The notes beneath the pieces are model-generated. The model was not told the DNA's origin. It saw only the letters and a list, made by a program, of their open reading frames with translations, and did no database searches. Below are positions 1 to 8,089 of a stretch of 64,000 nt of DNA, in pieces. The stretch is from Maricurvus nonylphenolicus (GTDB lineage Bacteria > Pseudomonadota > Gammaproteobacteria > Pseudomonadales > Cellvibrionaceae). The position numbers were made by a program, and so were the translations under genes. Where the stretch lies: contig NZ_AP031498.1 of the NCBI RefSeq assembly GCF_042854845.1, positions 930,001 through 994,000 on the forward strand. The letters are read 5' to 3'. The stretch's first letter is position 1. Each line of letters begins with the position of its first letter.

Positions 1-149
1 ACTCCTACCTCAAAGTATTCTCATTACAATGTCCTCTTTCATCATGTTGGGAGCGAAGGAGTTTAAGTAGTCTTACATCTCTAGCTATTGCGAAAAATCC
101 ATAAAAATCGCAGATATTTAGCCATTTTCTATTGAGTGATGTAAGTTTT

Positions 150-2519
150 ATGAGTAGCCAAGATAATACCCCTATCATTGTTGGTGTTGGCCAGTTTACC
201 CAGCCCGTTCCCGAAGACCTCCAAGCCTGCATGTCCCACTATGAGTTGGCGGCAGAAGCCTCTCGTCATGCAATTGAAGATGCTAACTGCGCTACAGCGT
301 TAGGCTCTCATATCGACACCGTTGTAGGTGTTAGAACCTTTGCCGATTCCACCCCAACCTGGGGATGCCCGTTTGGTGGCAGTAACAATTTCCCCCGTTC
401 GGTGGCAAATCGTGTAGGCGCCGATCCTAAGCGAGCCGTGTATGAAGTGATTGGTGGCCAATCACCGCAAAAGCTGGTGGGTGAATATTTTGAAAAACTC
501 AATGCCGGTGAATGTGAAATGGTGCTGCTCACCGGCGGTGAAGCCATGGCCAGTATTAAGGTGGCGGGTAAGCAGAAGGTAAAACTGGATTGGCGTGAGA
601 AGGTCGATGGTAGCCTGGACGATCGTGGTCGCTTTGACGGTTTCCATATGGTAACGCGCATGGAGTTTGAGCATAAGCTTCTGCAACCGATACAGTTTTA
701 CGGCTTGATGGAGCAGGCACGCCGTGGTGAGCTGGGCATGGATGAGTCCGCATATAACAGTGTCATGGCACAAGAGCTGTCGAAATTATCGGAAGTTGCC
801 GCGAATAACCCTTATTCAATGTATCGGGCCTTTTATTCACAGGCTGATTTACTGGATGAGTCAGAAAGCAATCCCATGATTTGCTCTCCTTACCGCAAAC
901 ATCTGGTAGCCAAAGACGGTGTGAACCAGGCTGCTGCATTACTGCTGACGACCGTGGGCAAGGCAAAATCTTTGGGTATCCCGCAGGACAAATGGGTATT
1001 CCTGCACGGTTATGCGGATACGAAAGAACGTGTATTGCTGAAGCGAGAAAAACTGGGGCGTTCTCAGGCCATGGCGTGGGCGTTAAAAGGCGCCTTGTCT
1101 GCAGCGGGTAAAGACAGCAGTGAAATTGATCAGTTTGATATTTACAGCTGCTTCCCGATTGTTATTAGCGAAGCTCGCGATATTTTGGGTATTACGCAAG
1201 ATGATCCAAGGCCATTAACTCAAACCGGTGGCTTGGCTTTCTTTGGTGGGCCGGGTAACAACTACACCATGCACGGTATTGCTTCACTGATTGAAAACCT
1301 GCGCACCAAACCCGGAACATTTGGCATGGCGTATGGTAATGGCGGCTGGATGTCCAAGCATTCTGTGGGTGTTTATTCAACGCAAGCGCCGACAGAAGCT
1401 TGGCAAGCGTGTGATAGTCAGCCTTGGCAAGCGTTTGTGGATGAAGCCCCGGACGTAGAGACAGAATTATATCCTCAGGGGGAAGCGGTACTGGAAGCCT
1501 ATACCATCAATTGCTTTAAAGGTAATCCGCTCAACAGTGTTGTGATCGGGCGCTTGAAAGACAGCGGTAAACGCTTCTACGCGGTGAATCCATTTTTTGA
1601 TGCAGAGACATTACAGCAAACATTGCAGGGCGATAAGCTGGGATCGACTATTTATGTAGAAGCCGATCCGAAGGGCAACCGCTACGCCTATTCTGAACAG
1701 AAACTGGCGGAGTTTTCTCCACAGCCGGTTCATGAATTTAAAGATAGTTATGAATTCAACAAGGTTGAGCGTGATGGCCATATCCTAAAGGTCACCATGA
1801 ACCGACCTGAAGCACGCAACGCCTTGCATCCACCGGCAAACCAGGAATTGGAAGACATTTTTAATGCCTTTGAAGCTGAAGATGAATTATGGGCAGCTAT
1901 TATCACTGCCGAAGGCGATGCTTCTTTCTCTGCCGGTAATGACTTGAAATATATGGCATCGGGTCAGGAGTTCTGGATTCCTAAAACCGGCTTTGCGGGT
2001 TTAACCTCAAGAGTTAACCGTACTAAACCGATTATTGCTGCGGTAAATGGTTTGGCTTTGGGTGGTGGTCTGGAAATTGCCATGGCGACCGATATTATCG
2101 TGGCTGTTGATCATGCACAGTTTGGTTTACCGGAAGTAAAAGTCGGGCTGTTTGCTGGTGCGGGTGGAGTACAGCGTCTGGGCCGTCAGATTGGCACTAA
2201 GAAAGCGATGGAAATGATGTTAACCGGTGAGCCTATTAATGCCGAGGAAGCACTTGAAGCGGGTTTGATTAACTATGTGGTTAGTCCCGATCAATTACTG
2301 GCTAAAGCAGAAGAATTAGCTGAAAAGATAACCGCGGTTTCTCCGGTATCAGTAAGAGCCAGTATGCAGCTTTACAATGAAAGCTCAACACTGGCGAGTA
2401 CCGATGAGGCGGTCACTATGCCGCATTCGGTATTTGATAACCTGCTCAATAGCGAAGATTTCTTTGAGGGATCTACCGCATTTGCGCAGAAGCGCAAACC
2501 TCAATGGCGTGGCCGATAG
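150..2519 (+). CDS. thiolase-like protein (TLP1 type) fused to enoyl-CoA hydratase/isomerase
   Basis: Two-domain protein of 789 residues. Roughly the first 500 residues resemble SCP2-type acetyl-CoA acetyltransferases, ending in a beta-rich segment like the extra C-terminal domain of TLP1 thiolase-like proteins. The last 250 residues are a crotonase, with the oxyanion-hole regions SFSAGNDLKYM and NGLALGGGLEIAMATD. Where thiolases carry their nucleophilic cysteine, the sequence reads VIGGQSPQKLV, so the thiolase half may bind acyl-CoA without cleaving it. A TTG at 132 would extend the frame by six codons, but the ATG at 150 opens the conserved MSSQDNTPIIVG start. It sits 17 bp before an acyl-CoA synthetase, so both probably act in one acyl-CoA catabolic route. 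Family calls are firm; the substrate is unknown. Confidence 0.85.
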   Translation: MSSQDNTPIIVGVGQFTQPVPEDLQACMSHYELAAEASRHAIEDANCATALGSHIDTVVGVRTFADSTPTWGCPFGGSNNFPRSVANRVGADPKRAVYEVIGGQSPQKLVGEYFEKLNAGECEMVLLTGGEAMASIKVAGKQKVKLDWREKVDGSLDDRGRFDGFHMVTRMEFEHKLLQPIQFYGLMEQARRGELGMDESAYNSVMAQELSKLSEVAANNPYSMYRAFYSQADLLDESESNPMICSPYRKHLVAKDGVNQAAALLLTTVGKAKSLGIPQDKWVFLHGYADTKERVLLKREKLGRSQAMAWALKGALSAAGKDSSEIDQFDIYSCFPIVISEARDILGITQDDPRPLTQTGGLAFFGGPGNNYTMHGIASLIENLRTKPGTFGMAYGNGGWMSKHSVGVYSTQAPTEAWQACDSQPWQAFVDEAPDVETELYPQGEAVLEAYTINCFKGNPLNSVVIGRLKDSGKRFYAVNPFFDAETLQQTLQGDKLGSTIYVEADPKGNRYAYSEQKLAEFSPQPVHEFKDSYEFNKVERDGHILKVTMNRPEARNALHPPANQELEDIFNAFEAEDELWAAIITAEGDASFSAGNDLKYMASGQEFWIPKTGFAGLTSRVNRTKPIIAAVNGLALGGGLEIAMATDIIVAVDHAQFGLPEVKVGLFAGAGGVQRLGRQIGTKKAMEMMLTGEPINAEEALEAGLINYVVSPDQLLAKAEELAEKITAVSPVSVRASMQLYNESSTLASTDEAVTMPHSVFDNLLNSEDFFEGSTAFAQKRKPQWRGR

Positions 2520-2536
2520 GGCTGGGTGATTAATCA

Positions 2537-4183
2537 ATGAGTTACGTATTACCGTTAGCCGCGTTTATGGCGCGCGTAGAAGCCTCACCAGAAGCCCCGT
2601 ACTTACATCAGCCCAGAGAGGGGCAGTGGCAAACCTACAGCTACTACGATGTTGAACAACAGGCACGTCGTATAGCAACAGGTCTGCAGGATCAGGGTTA
2701 CGCAATCGGGGACCGTATTGCTATCCTTGCCAAAAACTCGGCGGAATGGGTTATAGCCGATATCGCGATTATGATGGCTGGTATGATCAGCGTGCCCATC
2801 TATGCCACGGCCGGAACAGACACCATTGACTATGTGCTGAAGCACAGTGAAGCCAAAGCGTTGTTTGTGGGCAAGCTCGATAGCGCTGATGCTTTGTCTG
2901 CTATTACAAGCAGCATAACGACAATTGGTTTCCCTTATCCGTCGGTATCCTCAGATCTGCAATGGAATCATTGGTTAGAAACCTACGCGCCTTGCGAGCG
3001 TGTAGCGGAGCCTGACCCCGATGACATTTTAACGCTGGTCTATACCTCAGGTAGCACCGGCTTCCCTAAAGGGGTGGTGCTCACTCACAAGAATATTGCC
3101 GCCGGTGTAATTGGCGCTAACAATCTGTTTGAGTCTGGCCATAATAGTGTGTTGTCTTACCTGCCGATGGCACATATTACTGAGCGCTCAGTTGTGGGGA
3201 TGGGTTCTTTCTACCGTTCCCTGGAGATTTTCTTCAACGATTCGCTTGAGACGTTTGTTGATGATCTTCACCATGCCAAGGTGACTCTGTTTATATCAGT
3301 GCCTAGGCTGTGGTTGAAATTTCGTTCGCAAATCCTGTCTGTTATCCCGGATGAGCAATTACAGCTTATGCTGGAGTCCGGGCAGAAAGACGCGGTTATT
3401 GCTCAAATTCGCAGCAAGTTGGGTTTTTCACATTGCAAGACGTTTGGCTCAGGTTCGGCGCCAATTTCCAAGGAATTGCTGGTTTGGTTTGAGCGCTTGG
3501 GGATAGAAATCGGTGAAGGCTGGGGAATGACTGAAACCAGTGGTATTGGTTGCAGTAATGCGCCTTTCATCAGTGGAGATCTGGGTACCATTGGTCGTCC
3601 GTTGCAGGGGCTCGATATGTCGCTGTCTGATGAGGGTGAGATTCTTATTCGGGGCGATTCTATTTTTGAGCAGTATTATCTCAATGAAGAGGCAACCACG
3701 GAAGCCTTTGCGGATGGCTGGTTTAAAACCGGCGATAAAGGTGAGTTTACCGGGTCTAGGGCAGTACGCATTATCGGTCGTGTAAAGGAACAGTTCAAAA
3801 CGGCGAAGGGTAAATATGTATCGCCGGTTCCGATTGAATCGAAGCTGTCAGCCTGTGGCTTGGTTGAGCAAGCGTGTGTTGTGGGTTCCGGATTACCTCA
3901 GCCGATAGCACTTATCGTGCTCGCTGATAATGTATCTAAAAACTCTACCGAGGTGACGGGTACGCTGGATGTACTTTTGCAGGACGTTAATACCGGTCTG
4001 GAGGGGCATCAAAAACTGGATGCGTTGTTATTGGTTGAGGACGCTTGGACGATAGAATCCGGTTTGCTAACTCCAACTCTTAAGCTGAAGCGTAGTGCTA
4101 TTGAGGCTCGTTATCAGAGGCTGTGGCAAGGCAATCCGTTAAAAGGTGTCTGTACTGAGGAGGCGTCTACAGAAACCGTATAA
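2537..4183 (+). CDS. AMP-dependent acyl-CoA synthetase/ligase (long-chain FadD-like)
   Basis: Adenylate-forming enzyme of 548 residues that would activate a carboxylic acid to its CoA thioester with ATP. The P-loop-like motif TLVYTSGSTGFPKG, the A5 motif GWGMTETSG and the hinge region GWFKTGDKGEF are all visible, followed by an A10-like KGKYVSPVPIE. The sequence after the hinge resembles long-chain acyl-CoA synthetases of the AMP-binding family. It follows the thiolase-like/crotonase fusion with a 17 bp gap, so the two are probably co-transcribed. A strong intrinsic terminator ends the unit about 60 bp downstream. The chain length and identity of the acid cannot be read from sequence. Confidence 0.88.
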   Translation: MSYVLPLAAFMARVEASPEAPYLHQPREGQWQTYSYYDVEQQARRIATGLQDQGYAIGDRIAILAKNSAEWVIADIAIMMAGMISVPIYATAGTDTIDYVLKHSEAKALFVGKLDSADALSAITSSITTIGFPYPSVSSDLQWNHWLETYAPCERVAEPDPDDILTLVYTSGSTGFPKGVVLTHKNIAAGVIGANNLFESGHNSVLSYLPMAHITERSVVGMGSFYRSLEIFFNDSLETFVDDLHHAKVTLFISVPRLWLKFRSQILSVIPDEQLQLMLESGQKDAVIAQIRSKLGFSHCKTFGSGSAPISKELLVWFERLGIEIGEGWGMTETSGIGCSNAPFISGDLGTIGRPLQGLDMSLSDEGEILIRGDSIFEQYYLNEEATTEAFADGWFKTGDKGEFTGSRAVRIIGRVKEQFKTAKGKYVSPVPIESKLSACGLVEQACVVGSGLPQPIALIVLADNVSKNSTEVTGTLDVLLQDVNTGLEGHQKLDALLLVEDAWTIESGLLTPTLKLKRSAIEARYQRLWQGNPLKGVCTEEASTETV

Positions 4184-4242
4184 CAATCACACTATTCTAG
4201 TTTGCACTAACTTTTGGGTCTTCTATCTGTTGACTACACTAG

Positions 4243-4273
4243 CCTATATGAGTTTTTCATATAGGTTTTTTTT
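4243..4273 (+). terminator. rho-independent terminator after the acyl-CoA synthetase
   Basis: Perfect 9-bp stem CCTATATGA / TCATATAGG with a 5-nt loop, followed directly by eight T residues. It closes the thiolase-like/ligase unit ahead of the solute-binding protein gene. Confidence 0.88.
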
Positions 4274-4294
4274 GAGTTTACAGAACCCAGGGTT

Positions 4295-5110
4295 ATGTTG
4301 AAAAAGCATCTTATTACAATGTTTATTTTATGGCTTCCTGTCCTTCAGGTTTACGCCAACGATAAAGCAAGTCTTCCCTCATCACTTGCTGTGGTAACCT
4401 GGCTCGATGGTGAGGGTATTCTGGAGTGGTCAGAAGGCCAAGCAGAGGGATTATTGGCGGACCAGTTTCAGCTTATAGGTCAAGAATTGGGTATTAGTAT
4501 TACCTTATCTCACTTCCCTCCTGGACGCATGTCGGCTGAATTTAAAAAGGGCAGAGTATATGATGTAGCGCTCTACTCAGTAAATGCAGCGGGAACTGCA
4601 CAGGAAAAGCATTGGGGGGGAGAAGAGCTTTATCGGGGCGCCTTGGTTGGTCGCCAAAGAATTTTAAATATCAATACAGGCTTGATCGCCATCAAAGGAG
4701 GGCGATGTGATCCTGCAGTGAGTATGAGTATGGTGGGGGCCAAGATTGGTATCTTAAGGGCACCTCAAGAAATTAAGCAGATAGCCAAAGAGACTTTTCA
4801 AATCAATGAGGAATTGCTTTTTTATTCATCCAATAAATCAGGTTTGGGCCAGCTTATTGCCAGGCGATTGGATTGCATAGTTAGTTATACCGCTATCCTC
4901 AACTTGTATGAAGCTAAAAATCATAAAGATCAGCTTTTTATACGTCGTCTTTACCCTGCTGGCGCACTGGTTATGGCTGTTTCTGCCAAAAAACATGGTG
5001 AGGCCGCTACGCAGATTCTTAAGGCTCTGGAAGCTGCTGTAATAGTTGTAAGAGAAAACTCGTTGCCGGCCCTTATATCGGAGTACAAGCTCAAGGAGCA
5101 TGTCTTTTAA
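4295..5110 (+). CDS. periplasmic solute-binding protein, family 3-like
   Basis: Protein of 271 residues with an N-terminal signal peptide: lysines, then a hydrophobic stretch, then an AYA-like cleavage region near residue 21 (QVYANDKAS). The body has the look of bacterial extracellular solute-binding proteins of family 3: a substrate-binding two-lobed protein with segments such as VGAKIGILRAPQEIKQ and a late SEYKL helix. No permease or ATPase gene is next to it, so it may be an orphan receptor rather than part of a local ABC transporter. It stands alone between a terminator and a convergent tetR gene. The family call is moderate and the ligand unknown. Confidence 0.65.
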   Translation: MLKKHLITMFILWLPVLQVYANDKASLPSSLAVVTWLDGEGILEWSEGQAEGLLADQFQLIGQELGISITLSHFPPGRMSAEFKKGRVYDVALYSVNAAGTAQEKHWGGEELYRGALVGRQRILNINTGLIAIKGGRCDPAVSMSMVGAKIGILRAPQEIKQIAKETFQINEELLFYSSNKSGLGQLIARRLDCIVSYTAILNLYEAKNHKDQLFIRRLYPAGALVMAVSAKKHGEAATQILKALEAAVIVVRENSLPALISEYKLKEHVF

Positions 5111-5128
5111 TTCTTAGCAGAGGTAAAC

Positions 5129-5740
5129 CTAGTCGTCATACAAGGTTCGCCACATAATGCTGGCTAGTGAGGTGCAGTGACGGGAAAGATTACTAGAACT
5201 TTGAGAAATGACCTTGTAGGTTAAAACCCTGTTTGTCATCCAATGCAGATCTTCGACCATCTCAGGCGTTACGTCAGTGCGAATGCTGCCTCCTTTTTGC
5301 TCTTTTTTTACCGCCTTTTGTGCTAATTGAATCGTTGAACGATTTACTTTATCGATGCTGGCTTTGAGATGATCATCATACAGTGCTGATTCTTCAATCA
5401 TTTGATACGCGACTTGATTTTGCTGTAGTACTTTTCCTGCTTCCAATAAAACTTCGATTAGCTCTTTCTGAGTCCTATGTTCAGTCACATTCCACCAGCG
5501 AGTAACAGGATCCAGTGTTTCCTCAAAAATATGTTCCATCAGTGTGGAAATTAAATCTATCTTGTCTTCAAAGTAAACATAAAACGTCGATCTCGCCATC
5601 CCTGCTTCTTGGCGAAGCATATCGACGGTGATGGCACTGATAGATGTGCCTAATTTAACCAGACGTTCTGCTGCACCAAGAAGTTCAAACGCTTTCTGCT
5701 TGCGCTTCTTCTCACGATTGGCTTGGCGAGGATTGGTCAT
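5129..5740 (-). CDS. TetR/AcrR family transcriptional regulator
   Basis: 203-residue regulator. The N-terminal 60 residues form the TetR helix-turn-helix, with SISAITVDMLRQEAGMARSTFYVYFEDKIDLI matching the family's recognition-helix pattern (shown here as a landmark only in part: MARSTFYVYFEDK). A basic leader NREKKRKQK precedes it. The C-terminal ligand domain is helical and not assignable. It is divergent from the linalool-dehydratase-like gene, and a perfect dyad at 5871-5885 lies in the shared 207-bp region. That arrangement suggests it represses the neighbour until a terpenoid or acyl ligand binds. The regulatory link is inferred from position. Confidence 0.9.
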   Translation of the reverse strand: MTNPRQANREKKRKQKAFELLGAAERLVKLGTSISAITVDMLRQEAGMARSTFYVYFEDKIDLISTLMEHIFEETLDPVTRWWNVTEHRTQKELIEVLLEAGKVLQQNQVAYQMIEESALYDDHLKASIDKVNRSTIQLAQKAVKKEQKGGSIRTDVTPEMVEDLHWMTNRVLTYKVISQSSSNLSRHCTSLASIMWRTLYDD

Positions 5741-5835
5741 GCTGTTTCCTTATAAAAAATGACTTGATTGTTTAATTATCTTGATATCCCTGTCTCTTGT
5801 CCATGCTTGTACGCAATAGAGTAGGAGAACCCCCC

Positions 5836-5866
5836 TTGACAGTTACATTAAAAATGACGTTAAATA
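5836..5866 (+). promoter_or_regulatory. candidate promoter of the LDI-like operon
   Basis: A perfect -35 box TTGACA at 5836-5841 is followed 18-19 bp later by the AT-rich TTAAATA (5860-5866) as a -10 candidate. The operator at 5871-5885 would overlap the transcription start, a typical repression geometry. Confidence 0.5.
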
Positions 5867-5870
5867 AAAT

Positions 5871-5885
5871 CGGACACTGTGTCCG
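5871..5885. promoter_or_regulatory. TetR-type operator, perfect inverted repeat
   Basis: CGGACAC-T-GTGTCCG is a perfect 7-1-7 palindrome, the style of GGACAC/GTGTCC operators bound by several TetR-family proteins. It lies between the divergent tetR (start 5740) and LDI-like (start 5948) genes, just downstream of a TTGACA box. Confidence 0.7.
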
Positions 5886-5947
5886 GTCGTATTGTCTTGT
5901 TTAATTATATTAATACGTTTTTATATAACGATTAGGAGGAGTCTCCC

Positions 5948-7906
5948 GTGACGGCCAAACAGAGAAATGATGCCTTTGATGCTAGGGGGGCTGTACAAAA
6001 TCTCGCGTTACCAGAGCTTAGTAGTGCCTTAGGGCCTATCACTCAGCGTGTGCAGAGACGTGCTGTTCTGGTCTATTTGTTGTTATGCAGTGTGAGCTTG
6101 ACTCTTGCCTGGTTTGGCGATTCTGAGCGTTTGAGTGCGTTTGGTTTGGGCATGACGATGCCAGGAGGAGGCTTGATCTATACCGGGCAATGGATAGCTC
6201 TAGTGGTAACCTGGCTGCTTTTTGCGGTTTCTCTGTTATTGTGGTTTGCCTCGGGTAATATCATTGGCCCACCTTTGGTCTGGATAGGAGCAGCTGGGTA
6301 TAGTGCATACCATGCGGGTCATCCACATATGGCGGAAAATTACGATGTGGTACTTTGGCTGGTTCCATCCATGGTCGTTGCAGGTTTTGTATACCTGACA
6401 TTCGCAAGAAAGCGCGCATTTAACAAACGCCTGGAAGTTAGAGCAGAACGCAATCGTTACCTGGAGAAGGAATCGTTTGAACCGGTAAGTGCGCCATCGT
6501 TTGACAATGATTTTTGGCGTGAACTTACGTTGGATGAACTCAAGCAAGCCCGTTTTGTCTTTGATCGGGCCTTGCAGCCAGTAGACCGATTTGATGGCTT
6601 TGATTGGGTTGAATTTCAATTTCAGTTTGCCGCTGTACGTTATCAGCTAAATCAAATTAGCTATGGTTTAGGCTTGATGCAGTACCACTCAACGCCTTCG
6701 TTTCATGGTTACTTGAAGCAGGCGCAGCGAAATGCCATTGATAAACTGCTGGAAAAACGTGTATGGGGCTATTGGAAATGGGAGTCCTTATGGGGGAATT
6801 TCAGTACAGATATTGATCCCATCAAAAAAGATAACATCATGTTAAGTGGTTGGGGTGGCATGGCTGTAGGTGTATACGCGACGGTAACAGGTGATGACCA
6901 TTATAGCCAGCCAGGGTCTTTGACTTTCCAGTACGACGATAAATCTTTCGAGTATGATGTTCACAGTGTGGCCGAGTGTGTGCATAAGAACTTCAACAAT
7001 TCCGAATGGACATTGTTTCCTTGTGAGCCGAACTGGGTCTATAACATGTGTAACGAGACTGGTGCAACATTTTTGGCCCAGCATGATCGCCTCTATGGTA
7101 CTCACTATTTTTCTGATATCGAAGAGGATTACCTGGCATCAATCAATAATGAATTCACTACGGTTGACGGGCGGGTCATTGCGGTGCGATCCCAACGTAT
7201 GGGATTCACCATACCCTTGTTAACCTCGCCGTTGGCTGATGCCAGTTTCGGAACTTGGGCCAATGCAACCAAGCCACTTATGGCACAGCGTGTTTGGAAG
7301 ATCTTCAGCAATGAGTTTGTATCAGTGTCTGAAGATGGCGATGTGGAAATCAAAACCAAAGGTTGGGATGAGGTAGATGCAGGAAGTTATAAACCTTCTT
7401 TAATCACTACTTTGGGAGCTTGCCGCGGTTTTGCGCTCGAAATGGGTGACTATGAGCTGGCAGATAACCTCAAGCAAACAGCAGAGAATAAATATGATGT
7501 AGTTGAGCAAAATGGGATTCGGTATTTTACCGGTGTTTCCTCAATGGCAAATATCATGAATGTTTATACATCTATGTTAAGAAAGAATGCCTGGGCTCAA
7601 TTAAATACCTTTAATTTACCGGATCGTATTATGGAAGGCCCTATTTTAGCGGATTGCAAATATCCTGAGGTGCTAGTTGCTAAAGCGGTTAGTCATACCG
7701 GTAAAGATTTGGAACTAGTGTTATACCCTGGTACCGATGAAAATATGCCAGAAATCACCATTTCCAGACTTGGAGCAAAATCTACTTATACCGTGTTTAA
7801 TTCTACAACAGGCTTGGAAACGGAGTTAATCAGTAATGAGGCTGGTGATTTAATACTGAACGCACAGTTAGCCGGTCGAACTGAAGTCCGAATAACCCCT
7901 GTTTGA
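5948..7906 (+). CDS. membrane-anchored linalool dehydratase/isomerase family protein
   Basis: 652-residue protein whose region from about residue 200 to 560 matches linalool dehydratase/isomerase (LDI) of Castellaniella. The blocks RVWGYWKW, TDIDPIKKDNIM, EPNWVYNMCN and DRLYGTHYF align with LDI, and C359 and C368 keep the nine-residue spacing of the two catalytic cysteines C171 and C180. Unlike the soluble periplasmic LDI, it has about 150 N-terminal residues with four predicted membrane helices (near 39-56, 82-101, 105-122, 135-152). The start is GTG, preceded at 6 nt by AGGAGGAG. Hydration, dehydration or isomerisation of an isoprenoid alcohol is a reasonable expectation; the substrate is not known. 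It is followed by a small membrane peptide gene and a prpF-type gene on the same strand. Confidence 0.78.
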   Translation: MTAKQRNDAFDARGAVQNLALPELSSALGPITQRVQRRAVLVYLLLCSVSLTLAWFGDSERLSAFGLGMTMPGGGLIYTGQWIALVVTWLLFAVSLLLWFASGNIIGPPLVWIGAAGYSAYHAGHPHMAENYDVVLWLVPSMVVAGFVYLTFARKRAFNKRLEVRAERNRYLEKESFEPVSAPSFDNDFWRELTLDELKQARFVFDRALQPVDRFDGFDWVEFQFQFAAVRYQLNQISYGLGLMQYHSTPSFHGYLKQAQRNAIDKLLEKRVWGYWKWESLWGNFSTDIDPIKKDNIMLSGWGGMAVGVYATVTGDDHYSQPGSLTFQYDDKSFEYDVHSVAECVHKNFNNSEWTLFPCEPNWVYNMCNETGATFLAQHDRLYGTHYFSDIEEDYLASINNEFTTVDGRVIAVRSQRMGFTIPLLTSPLADASFGTWANATKPLMAQRVWKIFSNEFVSVSEDGDVEIKTKGWDEVDAGSYKPSLITTLGACRGFALEMGDYELADNLKQTAENKYDVVEQNGIRYFTGVSSMANIMNVYTSMLRKNAWAQLNTFNLPDRIMEGPILADCKYPEVLVAKAVSHTGKDLELVLYPGTDENMPEITISRLGAKSTYTVFNSTTGLETELISNEAGDLILNAQLAGRTEVRITPV

Positions 7907-7923
7907 TTTGGGAGGAGGTTGTT

Positions 7924-8052
7924 ATGGTTTGTTGCATCTTTGGTGGTATGTTTTTTATACTAATTTCATCAGGTGTCGCGTTCGTTAAACGCCGGCTCGG
8001 ATTACAACAAAATGAATTTACAACGGGATCAGACTGGTCCCTCAATCAATAA
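7924..8052 (+). CDS. 42-residue single-span membrane peptide
   Basis: Short frame beginning 17 bp after the LDI-like stop. Its ATG follows a near-ideal ribosome binding site, GGGAGGAGGTTGTT. The first 22 residues (MVCCIFGGMFFILISSGVAF) are hydrophobic and are followed by VKRR, giving one membrane helix with a cytoplasmic positive end; a polar tail QNEFTTGSDWSLNQ completes it. I recognise no family. The strong SD, position and composition suggest a real accessory subunit of, or anchor for, the neighbouring membrane enzyme, but conservation has not been tested. Confidence 0.6.
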   Translation: MVCCIFGGMFFILISSGVAFVKRRLGLQQNEFTTGSDWSLNQ

Positions 8053-8089
8053 CAAGGCATATTCACAAGAATTGCTGTAATATTCAGCC

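Larger units (their letters stand above)
5768..5908. repeat. direct repeat TTGTTTAATTAT, two copies
   Basis: The 12-mer TTGTTTAATTAT occurs at 5768-5779 and again at 5897-5908, on either side of the putative TetR operator. It could be a duplicated promoter or binding element; AT-rich chance similarity is possible. Confidence 0.35.

Noticed and set aside
5..232. Minus-strand open frame at the left end
   Set aside because: No ribosome site, no recognisable protein features, and it overlaps the start of the well-supported thiolase-like gene.
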